Of a stretch of DNA of 64,000 bases, positions 25,650 to 40,544 are shown in pieces (position 1 is the first letter of the stretch; the number at the start of each line of letters is the position of its first letter). The position numbers were made by a program, and so were the translations under genes. The notes beneath the pieces are model-generated. The model made no database searches. It was not told the DNA's origin and saw only the letters and a list, made by a program, of their open reading frames with translations. The DNA is from Microbispora sp. NBC_01189 (GTDB lineage: Bacteria; Actinomycetota; Actinomycetes; Streptosporangiales; Streptosporangiaceae). The DNA lies in NCBI RefSeq assembly GCF_036010665.1, contig NZ_CP108581.1, forward strand, positions 6,133,501 through 6,197,500, in the 5' to 3' direction.

Positions 25650-26942
25650 ATGAGATCAGCGGCACCGGGCCGGCACGTGGCCGGTCTGGCTATTGCGGCC
25701 CTGGCGGTCGCGTCCGGGCTCGCCGGATGCTCCTCGTCCGACAAATCGGCCGGCGACTCGACCGGCGCGAACGCCCAGGCGTCCGGCGGCCAGGCCGCCG
25801 GCGGCGGGGCGTACACGATCTGGGACCCCTACCCGCAGCACGACAAGAGCTCCGACTGGGTCAAGCTGCTCGAGTCGTGCGGCACCCAGGCGGGCGTCAC
25901 GGTGGAGCGCACCGCCTACGACACCACCGACCTGACCAACAAGACACTGCTCGCCGCGCAGCAGGGCAACGCGCCCGACGTGCTCATCGTCGACAACCCG
26001 GTGGTCTCCACGCTGGCCGAGGCCGGGGTCCTCACCAGCACCGAGGAGAACAAGCTCGACACCTCCGCCATCGCGCCGAACCTGCTGGCGGCCGGGCAGA
26101 GCGGGGGCAAGACCTACGGCGTCCCGATCGGGGCCAACACCCTCGCCCTCTACTACAACAAGGGGGTGCTGAAGAAGGCCGGCGTGGACGTCGCGTCGGT
26201 CAAGGACTGGGCGTCGCTGACCGCCGCCCTGGAGAAGGTGAAGGCCGCGGGCAAGAAGGGGATCACGTTCTCCGCGATCGGCACGGAGGAGGGCAGCTTC
26301 CAGTTCCTGCCCTGGTTCTGGGGCTCGGGCGCGCAGCTCACCAAGCTCGACTCACCCGAGGGCGTCTCGGCGGTCGCGCTGTGGACCGACTGGCTGAAGA
26401 AGGGGTACGCCCCCAACTCGGTGATCAACAACACCCAGACCACGAGCTGGCAGGAGTTCGCCGGCGGCGACTTCGCCTTCGCCGAGAACGGCACCTGGCA
26501 GCTCGCCAACGCCGAGAAGGCCGGGTTCGAGTACGGCATCATCCCCGTTCCGGCGAAGGACGGCGGCACCGCGCCCGCCCCGACCGGCGGTGAGTTCGTC
26601 GGCATCCCGGTGCAGGAGGACACAGCCCGCTACGCCGTCTCCCAGAAGCTGGTGGCCTGCCTGACCAGCACGGACAACTCCCTGAGCACGACGACGGCGC
26701 TGTCGTACATCGCGCCCACCGAGGAGGTGCAGGCCAAGCAGGTGGAGCAGAACGCCGGTCTGAAGGTGTGGGTGGAGGCGGTCAAGGCGGCCAAGGGCCG
26801 CACCAGCGACGACCTCGGCACCAAGTATCCGAAGATCTCCGAGCCGATGTGGAACGCGGTGCAGGCCGCGCTGAGCGGCTCGAAGAGCCCGCAGCAGGCG
26901 ATGGCCGAGGCCCAGACCGCCGCGGCGAGCGCCACACAGTAG
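25650..26942 (+). CDS. Sugar ABC transporter substrate-binding lipoprotein
   Basis: A 430-residue extracellular solute-binding protein of the family 1 (MalE-like) type. A signal peptide ends in the lipobox LAGC with Cys27 as the lipid anchor, followed by a Ser/Gly-rich linker. The mature part has the family pattern: APDVLIVDN, YGVPIGANTLALYYNKGVL and FAFAENGTWQL. GGAGG (25637-25641) precedes the ATG. It is the first gene of an operon with two permeases and a GH63-like hydrolase. A hairpin after its stop may allow more of it than of the permeases. The ATPase gene is absent, so a shared MsiK-type ATPase is likely. Confidence 0.9.
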   Translation: MRSAAPGRHVAGLAIAALAVASGLAGCSSSDKSAGDSTGANAQASGGQAAGGGAYTIWDPYPQHDKSSDWVKLLESCGTQAGVTVERTAYDTTDLTNKTLLAAQQGNAPDVLIVDNPVVSTLAEAGVLTSTEENKLDTSAIAPNLLAAGQSGGKTYGVPIGANTLALYYNKGVLKKAGVDVASVKDWASLTAALEKVKAAGKKGITFSAIGTEEGSFQFLPWFWGSGAQLTKLDSPEGVSAVALWTDWLKKGYAPNSVINNTQTTSWQEFAGGDFAFAENGTWQLANAEKAGFEYGIIPVPAKDGGTAPAPTGGEFVGIPVQEDTARYAVSQKLVACLTSTDNSLSTTTALSYIAPTEEVQAKQVEQNAGLKVWVEAVKAAKGRTSDDLGTKYPKISEPMWNAVQAALSGSKSPQQAMAEAQTAAASATQ

Positions 26943-26960
26943 CCGCGGGGGCGATGGACA

Positions 26961-26993
26961 GGCCCCGGGGATCGGCGCCCCGGGGCCCCTTTT
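26961..26993 (+). terminator. Intercistronic hairpin with T-run
   Basis: GGCCCCGGGG (26961-26970) pairs with CCCCGGGGCC (26978-26987) around a 7-nt loop, followed by CCTTTT. Placed between the binding-protein and permease genes, it probably acts as a partial terminator or mRNA stabiliser that raises binding-protein expression. Confidence 0.65.
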
Positions 26994-27045
26994 CGGAAAT
27001 CCGCGCCACGCTCCTCTCGCGGGCTCCCGTCGGACGAAGGACAGC

Positions 27046-28008
27046 ATGAATCACGTGACACAGGCGCCCGCGCCGTCCGCCGCCGCGCGCGCACCGGCCG
27101 CGGGGCGGGGCCGCCGGGCGATGGCGCGGCCCCCGTCCCGGCAGTGGGCGGCGTGGGCCTTCCTCGCCCCGGTCGTCGTCTACCTGGCGGTCTTCTACGC
27201 CTACCCGCTCTACCGCAACCTCGACCTGAGCCTGCGCGACTACACCGTCCGGTCGTTCGTACGGGGCGACGCGCCGTTCACCGGGACGGCCAACTACGCG
27301 AAGGTCGTGGCCGACCCGACGTTCGGTCCGGCGCTCTGGCACACGGTGGTGTTCACCGTCGTCTCGCTGGCCTTCCAGTTCACGATCGGGCTCGCCCTCG
27401 CGATGTTCTTCCACCGGAACTTCCGGCTGTCGGCCACGCTGCGGGCGCTGTTCCTGGTGCCGTGGCTGCTGCCGCTGATCGTGTCGTCCTCGACCTGGTC
27501 GTGGATGCTCAACAGCGACTCCGGCGTCGTCAACGCCGTCCTCGGCGCGTTCGGCGCGGCTCCGGTCCACTGGCTGACCTCGCCGGACTGGTCGCTGTGG
27601 TCGGTCGTCATCGCCAACATCTGGATCGGCATCCCGTTCAACCTGGTCGTGCTCTACTCCGGCCTGCAGGCCATCGACCCGGTGATCTACGAGGCGGCCG
27701 AGATCGACGGGGCGACGGGCTGGACCCGGTTCCGGCGGGTGACGTTCCCGCTGCTGCGGCCGGTCTCGGCGATCACGCTGCTGCTCGGGCTGGTCTACAC
27801 GCTCAAGGTGTTCGACATCATCTGGATCATGACCAGGGGCGGGCCGAGCGGGTCGTCCACCACGTTCGCGACCTGGTCCTACCGGCTGGGGTTCGGCAAC
27901 CTGCTGCCGGCGTTCGGGCCCGGCGCCGCCGTCGGCAACCTGCTGATCGTCATGGCCCTGGTGTTCGGGCTGGTCTACATCCGTCTCCAGCGAAGGCAGG
28001 CCTTCTGA
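27046..28008 (+). CDS. Sugar ABC transporter permease (MalF type)
   Basis: A 320-residue membrane protein with six predicted helices after a basic, Ala/Pro-rich N-terminus of about 35 residues. The EAA loop, which contacts the ATPase, is YEAAEIDGATGWTRFRRVTF (about 222-241). The late IWIMTRGGPSGSSTT segment is typical of MalF/UgpA-like sugar permeases. The stop overlaps the ATG of the second permease (TGATG). It acts in the cytoplasmic membrane as a heterodimer with the next gene product. Confidence 0.9.
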   Translation: MNHVTQAPAPSAAARAPAAGRGRRAMARPPSRQWAAWAFLAPVVVYLAVFYAYPLYRNLDLSLRDYTVRSFVRGDAPFTGTANYAKVVADPTFGPALWHTVVFTVVSLAFQFTIGLALAMFFHRNFRLSATLRALFLVPWLLPLIVSSSTWSWMLNSDSGVVNAVLGAFGAAPVHWLTSPDWSLWSVVIANIWIGIPFNLVVLYSGLQAIDPVIYEAAEIDGATGWTRFRRVTFPLLRPVSAITLLLGLVYTLKVFDIIWIMTRGGPSGSSTTFATWSYRLGFGNLLPAFGPGAAVGNLLIVMALVFGLVYIRLQRRQAF

Positions 28009-28826
28009 TGAGGGGCTCCCGCAGTCCGGCGAAGACCGTGCTCGGGCTGGTGCTCACCGGCCTGATGCTGTTCCCGGTCTACTGGATGATCAACGTCTCC
28101 TTCACCCGTGACCAGGACATGCGCAGGTCGCCGCCGAACTGGTTCCCCGTGCACGGGACGCTGGAGGGCTACCACGAGGTGCTCGACCGGCAGCTGCCGT
28201 ACCTCGCGACCAGCCTGGTCGTGGGGCTCGGCACGGTGGCGCTGACCCTGCTGGTCGCGGCGCCCGCGGCGTACTCGCTGGCCAAGCTCCGACCGCGCGG
28301 CGGCGGCGCGCTGACGTTCGCGCTGCTGATCGCGCAGATGATCCCCGGGATCATCATGGCGATGGGGTTCTACGCCATCTTCCTCAGCACCGGTCTCCTC
28401 AACACGCTCCCCGGGCTGATCGTGGCCGACTCCACGCTGGCGGTGCCGTTCGCGGTGCTGGTGCTGACGACGTTCATGTCCGGCATCCCCGAGGAACTGC
28501 TGCAGGCGGCCCGGGTGGACGGCGCGGGGGCCACCCGCACGTTCTGGTCGGTCGTGCTGCCGGTCAGCCGCAACGCCGTCATCACGGTGTCGCTGTTCGC
28601 GTTCCTGTGGGCCTGGTCGGACTTCGTGTTCTCGAGCACCCTCGACCAGGGCGGCGACCACCAGCCGATCACCCTCGGCATCTACCACTACATCGGCAAC
28701 AACAACCAGCAGTGGAACGCCATCATGGCCACCGCCGTGATCGCCTCGATCCCCGCCACCGTGCTCCTCGTCGTCGCCCAGCGCTACGTCGCCGCCGGAG
28801 TCACCGCCGGCGCGGTGAAGCACTGA
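28008..28826 (+). CDS. Sugar ABC transporter permease (MalG type)
   Basis: A 272-residue partner permease starting at the ATG that overlaps the previous stop. It has six hydrophobic helices and the EAA loop ELLQAARVDGAGATRTFWSVVLP (about 164-186). The C-terminal QWNAIMATAVIASIPATVLL segment is characteristic of MalG-like subunits. It is followed after 52 nt by the hydrolase gene on the same strand. Transport substrate is not decided by sequence; a plant-derived oligosaccharide is suggested by the neighbouring hydrolases. Confidence 0.9.
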   Translation: MRGSRSPAKTVLGLVLTGLMLFPVYWMINVSFTRDQDMRRSPPNWFPVHGTLEGYHEVLDRQLPYLATSLVVGLGTVALTLLVAAPAAYSLAKLRPRGGGALTFALLIAQMIPGIIMAMGFYAIFLSTGLLNTLPGLIVADSTLAVPFAVLVLTTFMSGIPEELLQAARVDGAGATRTFWSVVLPVSRNAVITVSLFAFLWAWSDFVFSSTLDQGGDHQPITLGIYHYIGNNNQQWNAIMATAVIASIPATVLLVVAQRYVAAGVTAGAVKH

Positions 28827-28878
28827 CCCGGCTCTCTTCAGGACCGGCCCTCTTCAGGACAGAAGGGATATCGTTGTC

Positions 28879-30594
28879 ATGACCGTCGCCGCAGGCCCGG
28901 TGTTCTCCCCGCAGGAGATCCCGTTCAGCTTCCGCGGATCCTGGTTCGGCTTCTCACCGGTGATCGGGGAGAAGAACTACGCGCGGGACGTCCATCTCGT
29001 GTCGCACCAGACCGGCATGCACCCGATCCTGCGGCTGGTGCCGGTCGTGGCGGGCGACCGCGCGGAGACCGCGGTCACCGCCGCGCCGCAGCTGCTCACC
29101 TGGACCTGTGACACCGGCCGGATCGACCTCGCGTACGAGAACGCCGACACCGTACGGCTGCGCGGGCGCGGCCTGGGCCTGCACCTCCAGGCGGCCGACC
29201 CGGTCCTGACGCCGTTCAGCGGGCCGTACTTCTACCAGGATCCCTGCGACGGCTCGTGGGTCTTCACGGTCTACCAGACCGGGCGCCGTTACCGGATCAC
29301 CCTGCTGGCCGGGCGGGCCGAGCCGGCGGGCGCGCAGGCGCTCGGCACGGCCGAGCGCGGCGTCGTGCTGCCCGGCGACGGCGAGCCGTGGGAGATCGCC
29401 GTCGAGGAGTACGAGACCGCCCGCGCCCCCTACGCCGCCGTGCGCGACTTCGACCAGGTGGTCGCGGCGGCCCGGGCCGATTTCGACGCGTTCACCGAGG
29501 CGGTGGCGCCCTGGCGGAGCGACCGCACCCCCGCGGCCGAGCTCGCGGCGTACGTCCTGTGGTCGGCCACGGTGCGCCCGGCGGGGTTCGTCACGCGCTC
29601 CGCCGTGCTGATGTCCAAGCACTGGATGGACAAGGTCTGGAGCTGGGACCACTGCTTCAACGCCCTTGCCCTCGCCGACGGCCTGCCGGAGCTGGCGTGG
29701 GACCAGTTCCGGGTGCCCTTCGACCACCAGGACGCCACGGGCGCGCTGCCCGACTCCGTCACCCACTCCGAGGTCCTCTACAACTTCGTCAAGCCGCCCA
29801 TCCACGGCTGGGCGCTGCGCCGCCTGCCCTCGCAGGCGGAGTCGCTGGAGACGTACCGGCTGCTGGAGCGGTGGACCGGCTTCTGGCTGACGAAGCGGCG
29901 CGCGCCGGGCCGCCCGCTCGCCCACTACCAGCACGGCAACGACAGCGGGTGGGACAACGCCACCACCTTCGACCCCGAGCGCGTCGTCGAGACCGCCGAC
30001 CTGGCCGCCTTCCTGGTGCTGCAGATGCGGGAGCTGGCCCGGCTCGCCGAACGACTCGGCCGTACGGACGATGCGGCGGCCTGGCACAGGGAGGCCGGCC
30101 GGATGCGTGAGGCGCTGCTCGCGGAGTTGTGGGACGGCGAGCGGTTCGTCGCGCGGGGCGCCCTGTCGGGGCGCACCTGGTCCAGCTCCAGCCTGCTCGA
30201 CCTGATGCCGATCGTGCTCGGCGACGAGCTGCCGGAAGCCGTCCGCGCGGCGCTCGCCGCGGGCGTCGAGGCGCACCTGACCGAGTTCGGGCTCGCCACC
30301 GAGCCGCCCTCCTCCCCGCACTACCTGGACGACGGCTACTGGCGCGGGCCGATCTGGGCGCCCTCGACCGTGCTGATCGAGGACGGACTGCGCCGCGCCG
30401 GGTACGCGGAGCAGGCCGACGAGATCAGCGCCCGGTTCCGGATGCTGTGCGAGAAGTCGGGGTTCGCGGAGAACTTCGACGCCCGCAGTGGCGCCGGCCT
30501 CCGCGACCGCGCCTATACCTGGACGGCCAGCGCCTATCTCATCCTCGCCGCCGCCGGCGAACGCCGGGAGAGCGAGACGCCGGTCACCCGGTGA
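28879..30594 (+). CDS. GH63/MGH1-like (alpha/alpha)6 glycoside hydrolase
   Basis: A 571-residue cytoplasmic glycosidase (no signal peptide). The C-terminal two thirds look like an (alpha/alpha)6 barrel of the GH63/MGH1 type: KVWSWDHCFNALALAD (about 254-269, with the candidate catalytic Asp), DATGALPDSVTH, HGNDSGWDNATTF (about 353-365) and DDGYWRGPIWAPSTVLIEDGL (about 477-497). The N-terminal part is a beta-rich domain. As the last gene of the importer operon it probably cleaves the imported oligosaccharide. Exact family and linkage are uncertain. Confidence 0.75.
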   Translation: MTVAAGPVFSPQEIPFSFRGSWFGFSPVIGEKNYARDVHLVSHQTGMHPILRLVPVVAGDRAETAVTAAPQLLTWTCDTGRIDLAYENADTVRLRGRGLGLHLQAADPVLTPFSGPYFYQDPCDGSWVFTVYQTGRRYRITLLAGRAEPAGAQALGTAERGVVLPGDGEPWEIAVEEYETARAPYAAVRDFDQVVAAARADFDAFTEAVAPWRSDRTPAAELAAYVLWSATVRPAGFVTRSAVLMSKHWMDKVWSWDHCFNALALADGLPELAWDQFRVPFDHQDATGALPDSVTHSEVLYNFVKPPIHGWALRRLPSQAESLETYRLLERWTGFWLTKRRAPGRPLAHYQHGNDSGWDNATTFDPERVVETADLAAFLVLQMRELARLAERLGRTDDAAAWHREAGRMREALLAELWDGERFVARGALSGRTWSSSSLLDLMPIVLGDELPEAVRAALAAGVEAHLTEFGLATEPPSSPHYLDDGYWRGPIWAPSTVLIEDGLRRAGYAEQADEISARFRMLCEKSGFAENFDARSGAGLRDRAYTWTASAYLILAAAGERRESETPVTR

Positions 30595-30653
30595 CGGCGC
30601 GCCTCTCGTCGAAACGCTTCGACCTGCGCAGGTGCGGGTCAAGAGGCGCCTGG

Positions 30654-30720
30654 CCCCCGCCCGGAGCACGGCCGGGCGGGGGAGCGGGGACCGGCCGGGT
30701 CCCGGCGGCGGACCGCCGGG
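30654..30720. terminator. Tandem hairpins between convergent operons
   Basis: Hairpin 1 is CCCCCGCCCGG (30654-30664) with CCGGGCGGGGG (30672-30682). Hairpin 2 is CCCGGCGG (30701-30708) with CCGCCGGG (30713-30720). They lie between the converging GH63-like and GH59 genes and can terminate both. Confidence 0.75.
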
Positions 30721-30738
30721 ACGGGCGAGCGGGCAGGG

Positions 30739-33150
<2,412 letters not shown>

Positions 33151-33216
33151 TCAGAGGAGTGTTCGATGAGGGGAAGGGGTCGATGAGGGGAAGGGCGAAC
33201 GGGAGGGGACGGTAGA

Positions 33217-37097
<3,881 letters not shown>

Positions 37098-37116
37098 CTG
37101 ACCTCCTGGCGCGCAA

Positions 37117-37130
37117 TGTTAGCGTTAACA
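37117..37130. promoter_or_regulatory. LacI-type operator before hydrolase operon
   Basis: TGTTAGCGTTAACA has TGTTA/TAACA arms, close to the TGTTAGCGCTAACA sites used by LacI regulators of xylan and arabinan genes in actinomycetes. It lies 20 nt before the GH127 start and differs from the other two operator types here, so the cognate regulator is probably encoded elsewhere. Confidence 0.65.
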
Positions 37131-38052
37131 ATCACTGTTATGAAGCAATCGACGCTTGCGGCCACCGCGGGAGGTCCGGGGAGCGTGTCCCGGGCCCGGC
37201 GTGATGGTCGGACCGCGAGGCGTGGCCCGGGGAGAGCCCGCCTCGGAGGTCTGGATACCAGTTATCGGCGGAACGTAACGGTCCGTCAAGCCCCAAGTTT
37301 CAGACTCATCATCGGACCCTTGGCGCGCTGCCTGCCTCGTCGCTCACCGGTTCACCACGGATGAATGTTTCATACTGTTGGATGCCATCGGAGACGTGAC
37401 CAGCCCCAGACGGAACGCGGACGGGCGGCGCCGGAGGCCTGAGAAGCGCCGGGAAGGCCACAGTGCGGGCTCTTGACGCGCTCCCGTGCGTCGTATTCGC
37501 TCCGCCGCTCCGTTCGTACGAGAGGAGTGGTCGGATGTTCAGGCTTCTGGCGGCACCGGTATCGGCCGGGGGCGCGGTGCCCTGTCGTCCCGGCGGTACG
37601 CCTGGGGCGTCGGCAACGGGGGCGGCACCTAAGTGCGGATCAGGAACCGCGCCACCAGTCTCCACCCGGGCGGCATGGGCCGCACCGGCGGCGGCTCGGG
37701 CACGGGCCGGAACGCTGGCAGCGGCAGCGCGAACCGGCAGTGGAAAGATCGTCGCGGCGGGTGACCGTGACCCGCTCGCCGGTGAAACTTTCACGCGGCG
37801 CTCTCCGGGCGGGGCGAGCGCCGTCCCGTAGGAGCAGGTCGGCTCGCGCGGGCGAGGGGACCGCCCGGGCCCCTACTTGACGGGCTCCGGACACGTGGTA
37901 TTTGCTCTGCCTCACCACCACCACTGTCACGGCGAGTTGCCAGGACGAGGAGTCAGACTCCGCGGCTCAGTCGTGCGACGCACCGGAGTGCCCATGGAGC
38001 GACCCCGCGCCGACCGGTCCGCCCCGAACCGTGTTGTCCGTACCGGCCCCGC
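37131..38052. other. Gene-poor stretch of about 920 nt
   Basis: No convincing intact gene is seen. Short frames here are Arg/Ala/Pro-rich and look spurious. The stretch holds the upstream promoter region of the GH127 operon and a decayed CBM13 fragment at 37633-37746. Confidence 0.5.
37633..37746 (+). pseudogene. Remnant of a ricin/CBM13 lectin domain
   Basis: One frame reads VRIRNRATSLHPGGMGRTGG and continues to SANRQWK. This matches a typical ricin-type repeat (RIxNxATGLxLDGMGRTxxGS...NQQW) like the one ending the GH127 protein, but the ligand-contact residues are altered. A stop codon lies directly before it and no catalytic domain is present. It is probably the tail of a lost secreted hydrolase on the opposite strand to the surviving ones. 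Confidence 0.6.
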
Positions 38053-38829
38053 TCACCCTGCCCAGCCCGTGCTGACCGCCGGGCCGGCCCGCTCGGCGGG
38101 GGAGAAGAGCCGATGCTGGATCTCCCTGCGGTAGTCGTCCAGGGTGTTGTCCACGTGCGCGGCGGCGGCGTGGGCCGCGGCCGCCGGATCTCCGGCGCGA
38201 ATCGCCTGGTAGATGGCGTCGTGTTCCTCGACGGCCTTGGCGGCGTGCCCGCCGACCGAGCCGCGCAGCCCGATCATGCTGGACTGGGCCTGGAGCCGCC
38301 TCGCCTCGCGTACGGCGATCTGGAGGAACATGTTGTGCGAGGCCGTGGCGATGGCGGTGTGGAAGGCGTCGTCGCCCTCGTTGAACAGGTCCTCGCGCCC
38401 GGTCTCGAAGCCGTGGCGGCACACGGCGGCCGCCTCCTCGACGGCTCTGAGCTCGGCGGGGGTGGCGCGGCGGGCGGCCAGCCGGCTGGTCTCCATCTCC
38501 TGGGCCCGGCGGAACTCGAACAGCATGTAGACGTGGTCGAGGTCGGTGGGCAGGAAGAACGACGCCAGCCGCCCGGCGCCGAGCATCCCCTCGTCGTCGG
38601 CGACGTACAGGCCCCGGCCCTTCTGGGCGCGCACCCGGCCGAGCGCGGACAGGATCTTCACCGCCTCGCGCACGACGGTGCGGCTGGTGCCCAGCTGCCC
38701 GGCCAGGTCGTTCTCCGTCGGCATGCGGTCGCCCGGACGCAGGCCCAGCCGGGCGATCAACTCCAGCACCTGCTCCGCGGCCACCTCGTAGCCCGGCCGG
38801 TATCCGCCCTCACGCGGCGTGTCGGTCAC
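38053..38829 (-). CDS. FadR-subfamily GntR transcriptional regulator
   Basis: A 258-residue regulator from the GTG at 38829, which has AAGGAGGG upstream; the frame extends to 38979 but without a ribosome site. The winged helix spans about residues 10-80 with LRPGDRMPTENDLAGQLGTSRTVVREAVKIL. The C-terminal all-helical FCD domain has the metal-binding pattern of FadR-like proteins: FHTAIATASHN and EEHDAIYQAIRAGD. It likely senses an organic acid or sugar acid. It sits next to the hydrolase locus but its targets are not visible. Confidence 0.85.
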   Translation of the reverse strand: MTDTPREGGYRPGYEVAAEQVLELIARLGLRPGDRMPTENDLAGQLGTSRTVVREAVKILSALGRVRAQKGRGLYVADDEGMLGAGRLASFFLPTDLDHVYMLFEFRRAQEMETSRLAARRATPAELRAVEEAAAVCRHGFETGREDLFNEGDDAFHTAIATASHNMFLQIAVREARRLQAQSSMIGLRGSVGGHAAKAVEEHDAIYQAIRAGDPAAAAHAAAAHVDNTLDDYRREIQHRLFSPAERAGPAVSTGWAG

Positions 38830-39121
38830 GGCGCTCCCTCCTTGTGATCGCTGGTAGCAGCATGACTCATTTCCCGGGGAGGGACACGCGGAGGGTGGGC
38901 GGTCGCATGCGACAAGCGCGGCGAACCGGGAATCGGCACGAACAAAAGGCATGCCGACGACGCCGCCGGAGTGAGACATTCATCGAACCTTCCGAGGAAA
39001 CCCCGCTTTCAGGCGGGGGAGGAATCAGGCTGCCTGCGGGGCAGGGCAGGGCAGGGGTAGGCGTTTCGCCGCAAAGCGCACCGCTGTACGAATTTACGCG
39101 ATCGTCAGCTGATCGGGTGGC

Positions 39122-40264
39122 ATGATGTGCGGCGTGGCGCAGACGGTGAAGCGGGCCTACCGGTACCGCTTCTACCCGACCCCCGAGCAGGCCGTCGAGC
39201 TTGCCCGGACGTTCGGGTGTGTGCGTCTGGTCTACAACAAGGCGCTGGAAGAACGAAGTCGCGCTTACACCCAGGAGGGCCGCCGGGTTTCCTATGCGGA
39301 GTCTTCGGCTTTGCTGACGGTGTGGAAGCGGACCGAAGAGCTGGCGTTCCTGGCCGAGGTGTCCTGTGTGCCGTTGCAGCAGGCGTTGCGGCACCTGCAG
39401 GCGGCGTTCGCCCACTTTTTCGCCAAGCGGGCCAGATATCCGGTGTTCAAGTCGCGGAAGAAGTCGCGGGCGTCGGCCGAGTACACACGCTCGGCGTTCC
39501 GGTGGCGGGACGGCCGGCTCACGCTGGCGAAGATGGACGGGCCGCTGGACATCGTGTGGTCGCGTCCGCTCCCGGAGGGGGCGGAGCCGTCCACGGTGAC
39601 GGTGAGCAGGGACGCGGCCGGGCGGTGGTTCGTGTCCCTCCTGGTGGAGGAGACGATCCGCCCCCTCACCCCCAGCGGGGACGTGGTCGGGGTGGATGCG
39701 GGGATCACCACCCTGGTGGCCCTGTCCCGCCCGATCCCCGGGGTGACCGACCAGGACGGCAAGGTCGCCAACCCCCGGCATGAGCGGGCCGATCGCAGGC
39801 GCCTGGCCAAGGCCCAGCGCTCGCTGGCCCGCAAAGCGGCGGGCAGCGCGAACCGGGCCAGGGCCCGGCTGAAGGTCGCCCGCCTGCACGCGCGGATCGC
39901 CGATCGGCGCCGGGACTTCCTGCACAAGCTGACCACCTCGCTCGTCCACGAGAACCAAGTGGTCGTGATCGAGGACCTGACCGTCCGCGCCATGGTCAAG
40001 AACCATTCCCTGGCCCGCGCCATCTCCGACGCCGGCTGGCGACAACTGCGGTCGATGCTGGCGTACAAAGCCGGGTGGTATGGGCGGGAACTGGTCGTGA
40101 TCGACCGGTGGTTTCCCTCTTCCAAGCTGTGCTCGGCCTGCGGGGCACTGCAGAAGTCGATGCTGTTGCACGTCCGGGAATGGGAGTGCGCCTGCGGCGC
40201 GGTCCATGACCGGGATGTCAACGCCGCCAGGAACATCCTCGCCGCCGGGCTGGCGGAGAGGTGA
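39122..40264 (+). CDS. tnpB: TnpB RNA-guided nuclease (IS605 OrfB)
   Basis: A 380-residue TnpB protein, ancestor-type of Cas12. The N-terminal RAYRYRFYPTPEQ opening is typical. The split RuvC nuclease keeps Asp192 (GVDAGI), Glu284 (VVIEDL) and the final HDRDVNAARNI motif (Asp363/365). A zinc knuckle with Cys337, Cys340, Cys356 and Cys358 lies between the last two. All catalytic positions are present, so it may be active as an RNA-guided nuclease supporting element retention. A GTG at 39134 is an alternative start. The guide RNA is expected from its 3' end and the region after it. Confidence 0.9.
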   Translation: MMCGVAQTVKRAYRYRFYPTPEQAVELARTFGCVRLVYNKALEERSRAYTQEGRRVSYAESSALLTVWKRTEELAFLAEVSCVPLQQALRHLQAAFAHFFAKRARYPVFKSRKKSRASAEYTRSAFRWRDGRLTLAKMDGPLDIVWSRPLPEGAEPSTVTVSRDAAGRWFVSLLVEETIRPLTPSGDVVGVDAGITTLVALSRPIPGVTDQDGKVANPRHERADRRRLAKAQRSLARKAAGSANRARARLKVARLHARIADRRRDFLHKLTTSLVHENQVVVIEDLTVRAMVKNHSLARAISDAGWRQLRSMLAYKAGWYGRELVVIDRWFPSSKLCSACGALQKSMLLHVREWECACGAVHDRDVNAARNILAAGLAER

Positions 40265-40384
40265 AACGCCTGTGGAGCTGGTGTAAGACCTCAACGGAGT
40301 CCTCCGAGCGGGCAACCGGCAGCGAAGCAGGAAGACCAACCTGTGAGGGTTGGAATCCCCTCCATTCAGGGGGGGAGGATGTCA
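40200..40384 (+). ncRNA. Candidate reRNA (omega RNA) of TnpB
   Basis: TnpB guide RNAs overlap the 3' end of tnpB and run to the right end of the element. Here the region from the end of the gene to GGATGTCAA contains the right-end hairpin at 40357-40375. The guide would be read from flanking DNA after about 40384. Boundaries are inferred. Confidence 0.45.
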
Positions 40385-40544
40385 ACCGAGCACTGCGGCG
40401 CAGAGGGGGCGCGCAGGCTCTCCGCGCCGGAAGCGAGGACACCCGCACCGGCCGGCGGCGATTCCGCGAACGAGCGCGGAAGCGTGCGGACCGGCCACCC
40501 CGCCATGTCTGCCGCGATGGCGGCGAAGGCTCAGCGGGACCGGC

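Larger units (their letters stand above)
38990..40384 (+). mobile_element. IS1341-type (IS605 family) TnpB-only element
   Basis: An insertion carrying tnpB but no tnpA. The left side has a hairpin CCCCGC-tttcag-GCGGGG (39001-39018). The right side has CCCCTCC-attca-GGGGGGG (40357-40375) followed by GGAGGATGTCAA, a usual right-end sequence of this family. Both hairpins share TTCAG and GGAGGA context. The exact ends and the target motif are uncertain. Without TnpA, movement would depend on a transposase acting from elsewhere. Confidence 0.65.

Noticed and set aside
37473-37880. Short plus-strand frames in the gene-poor gap
   Set aside because: Composition is that of random GC-rich sequence with no family resemblance, apart from the damaged lectin fragment in another frame.
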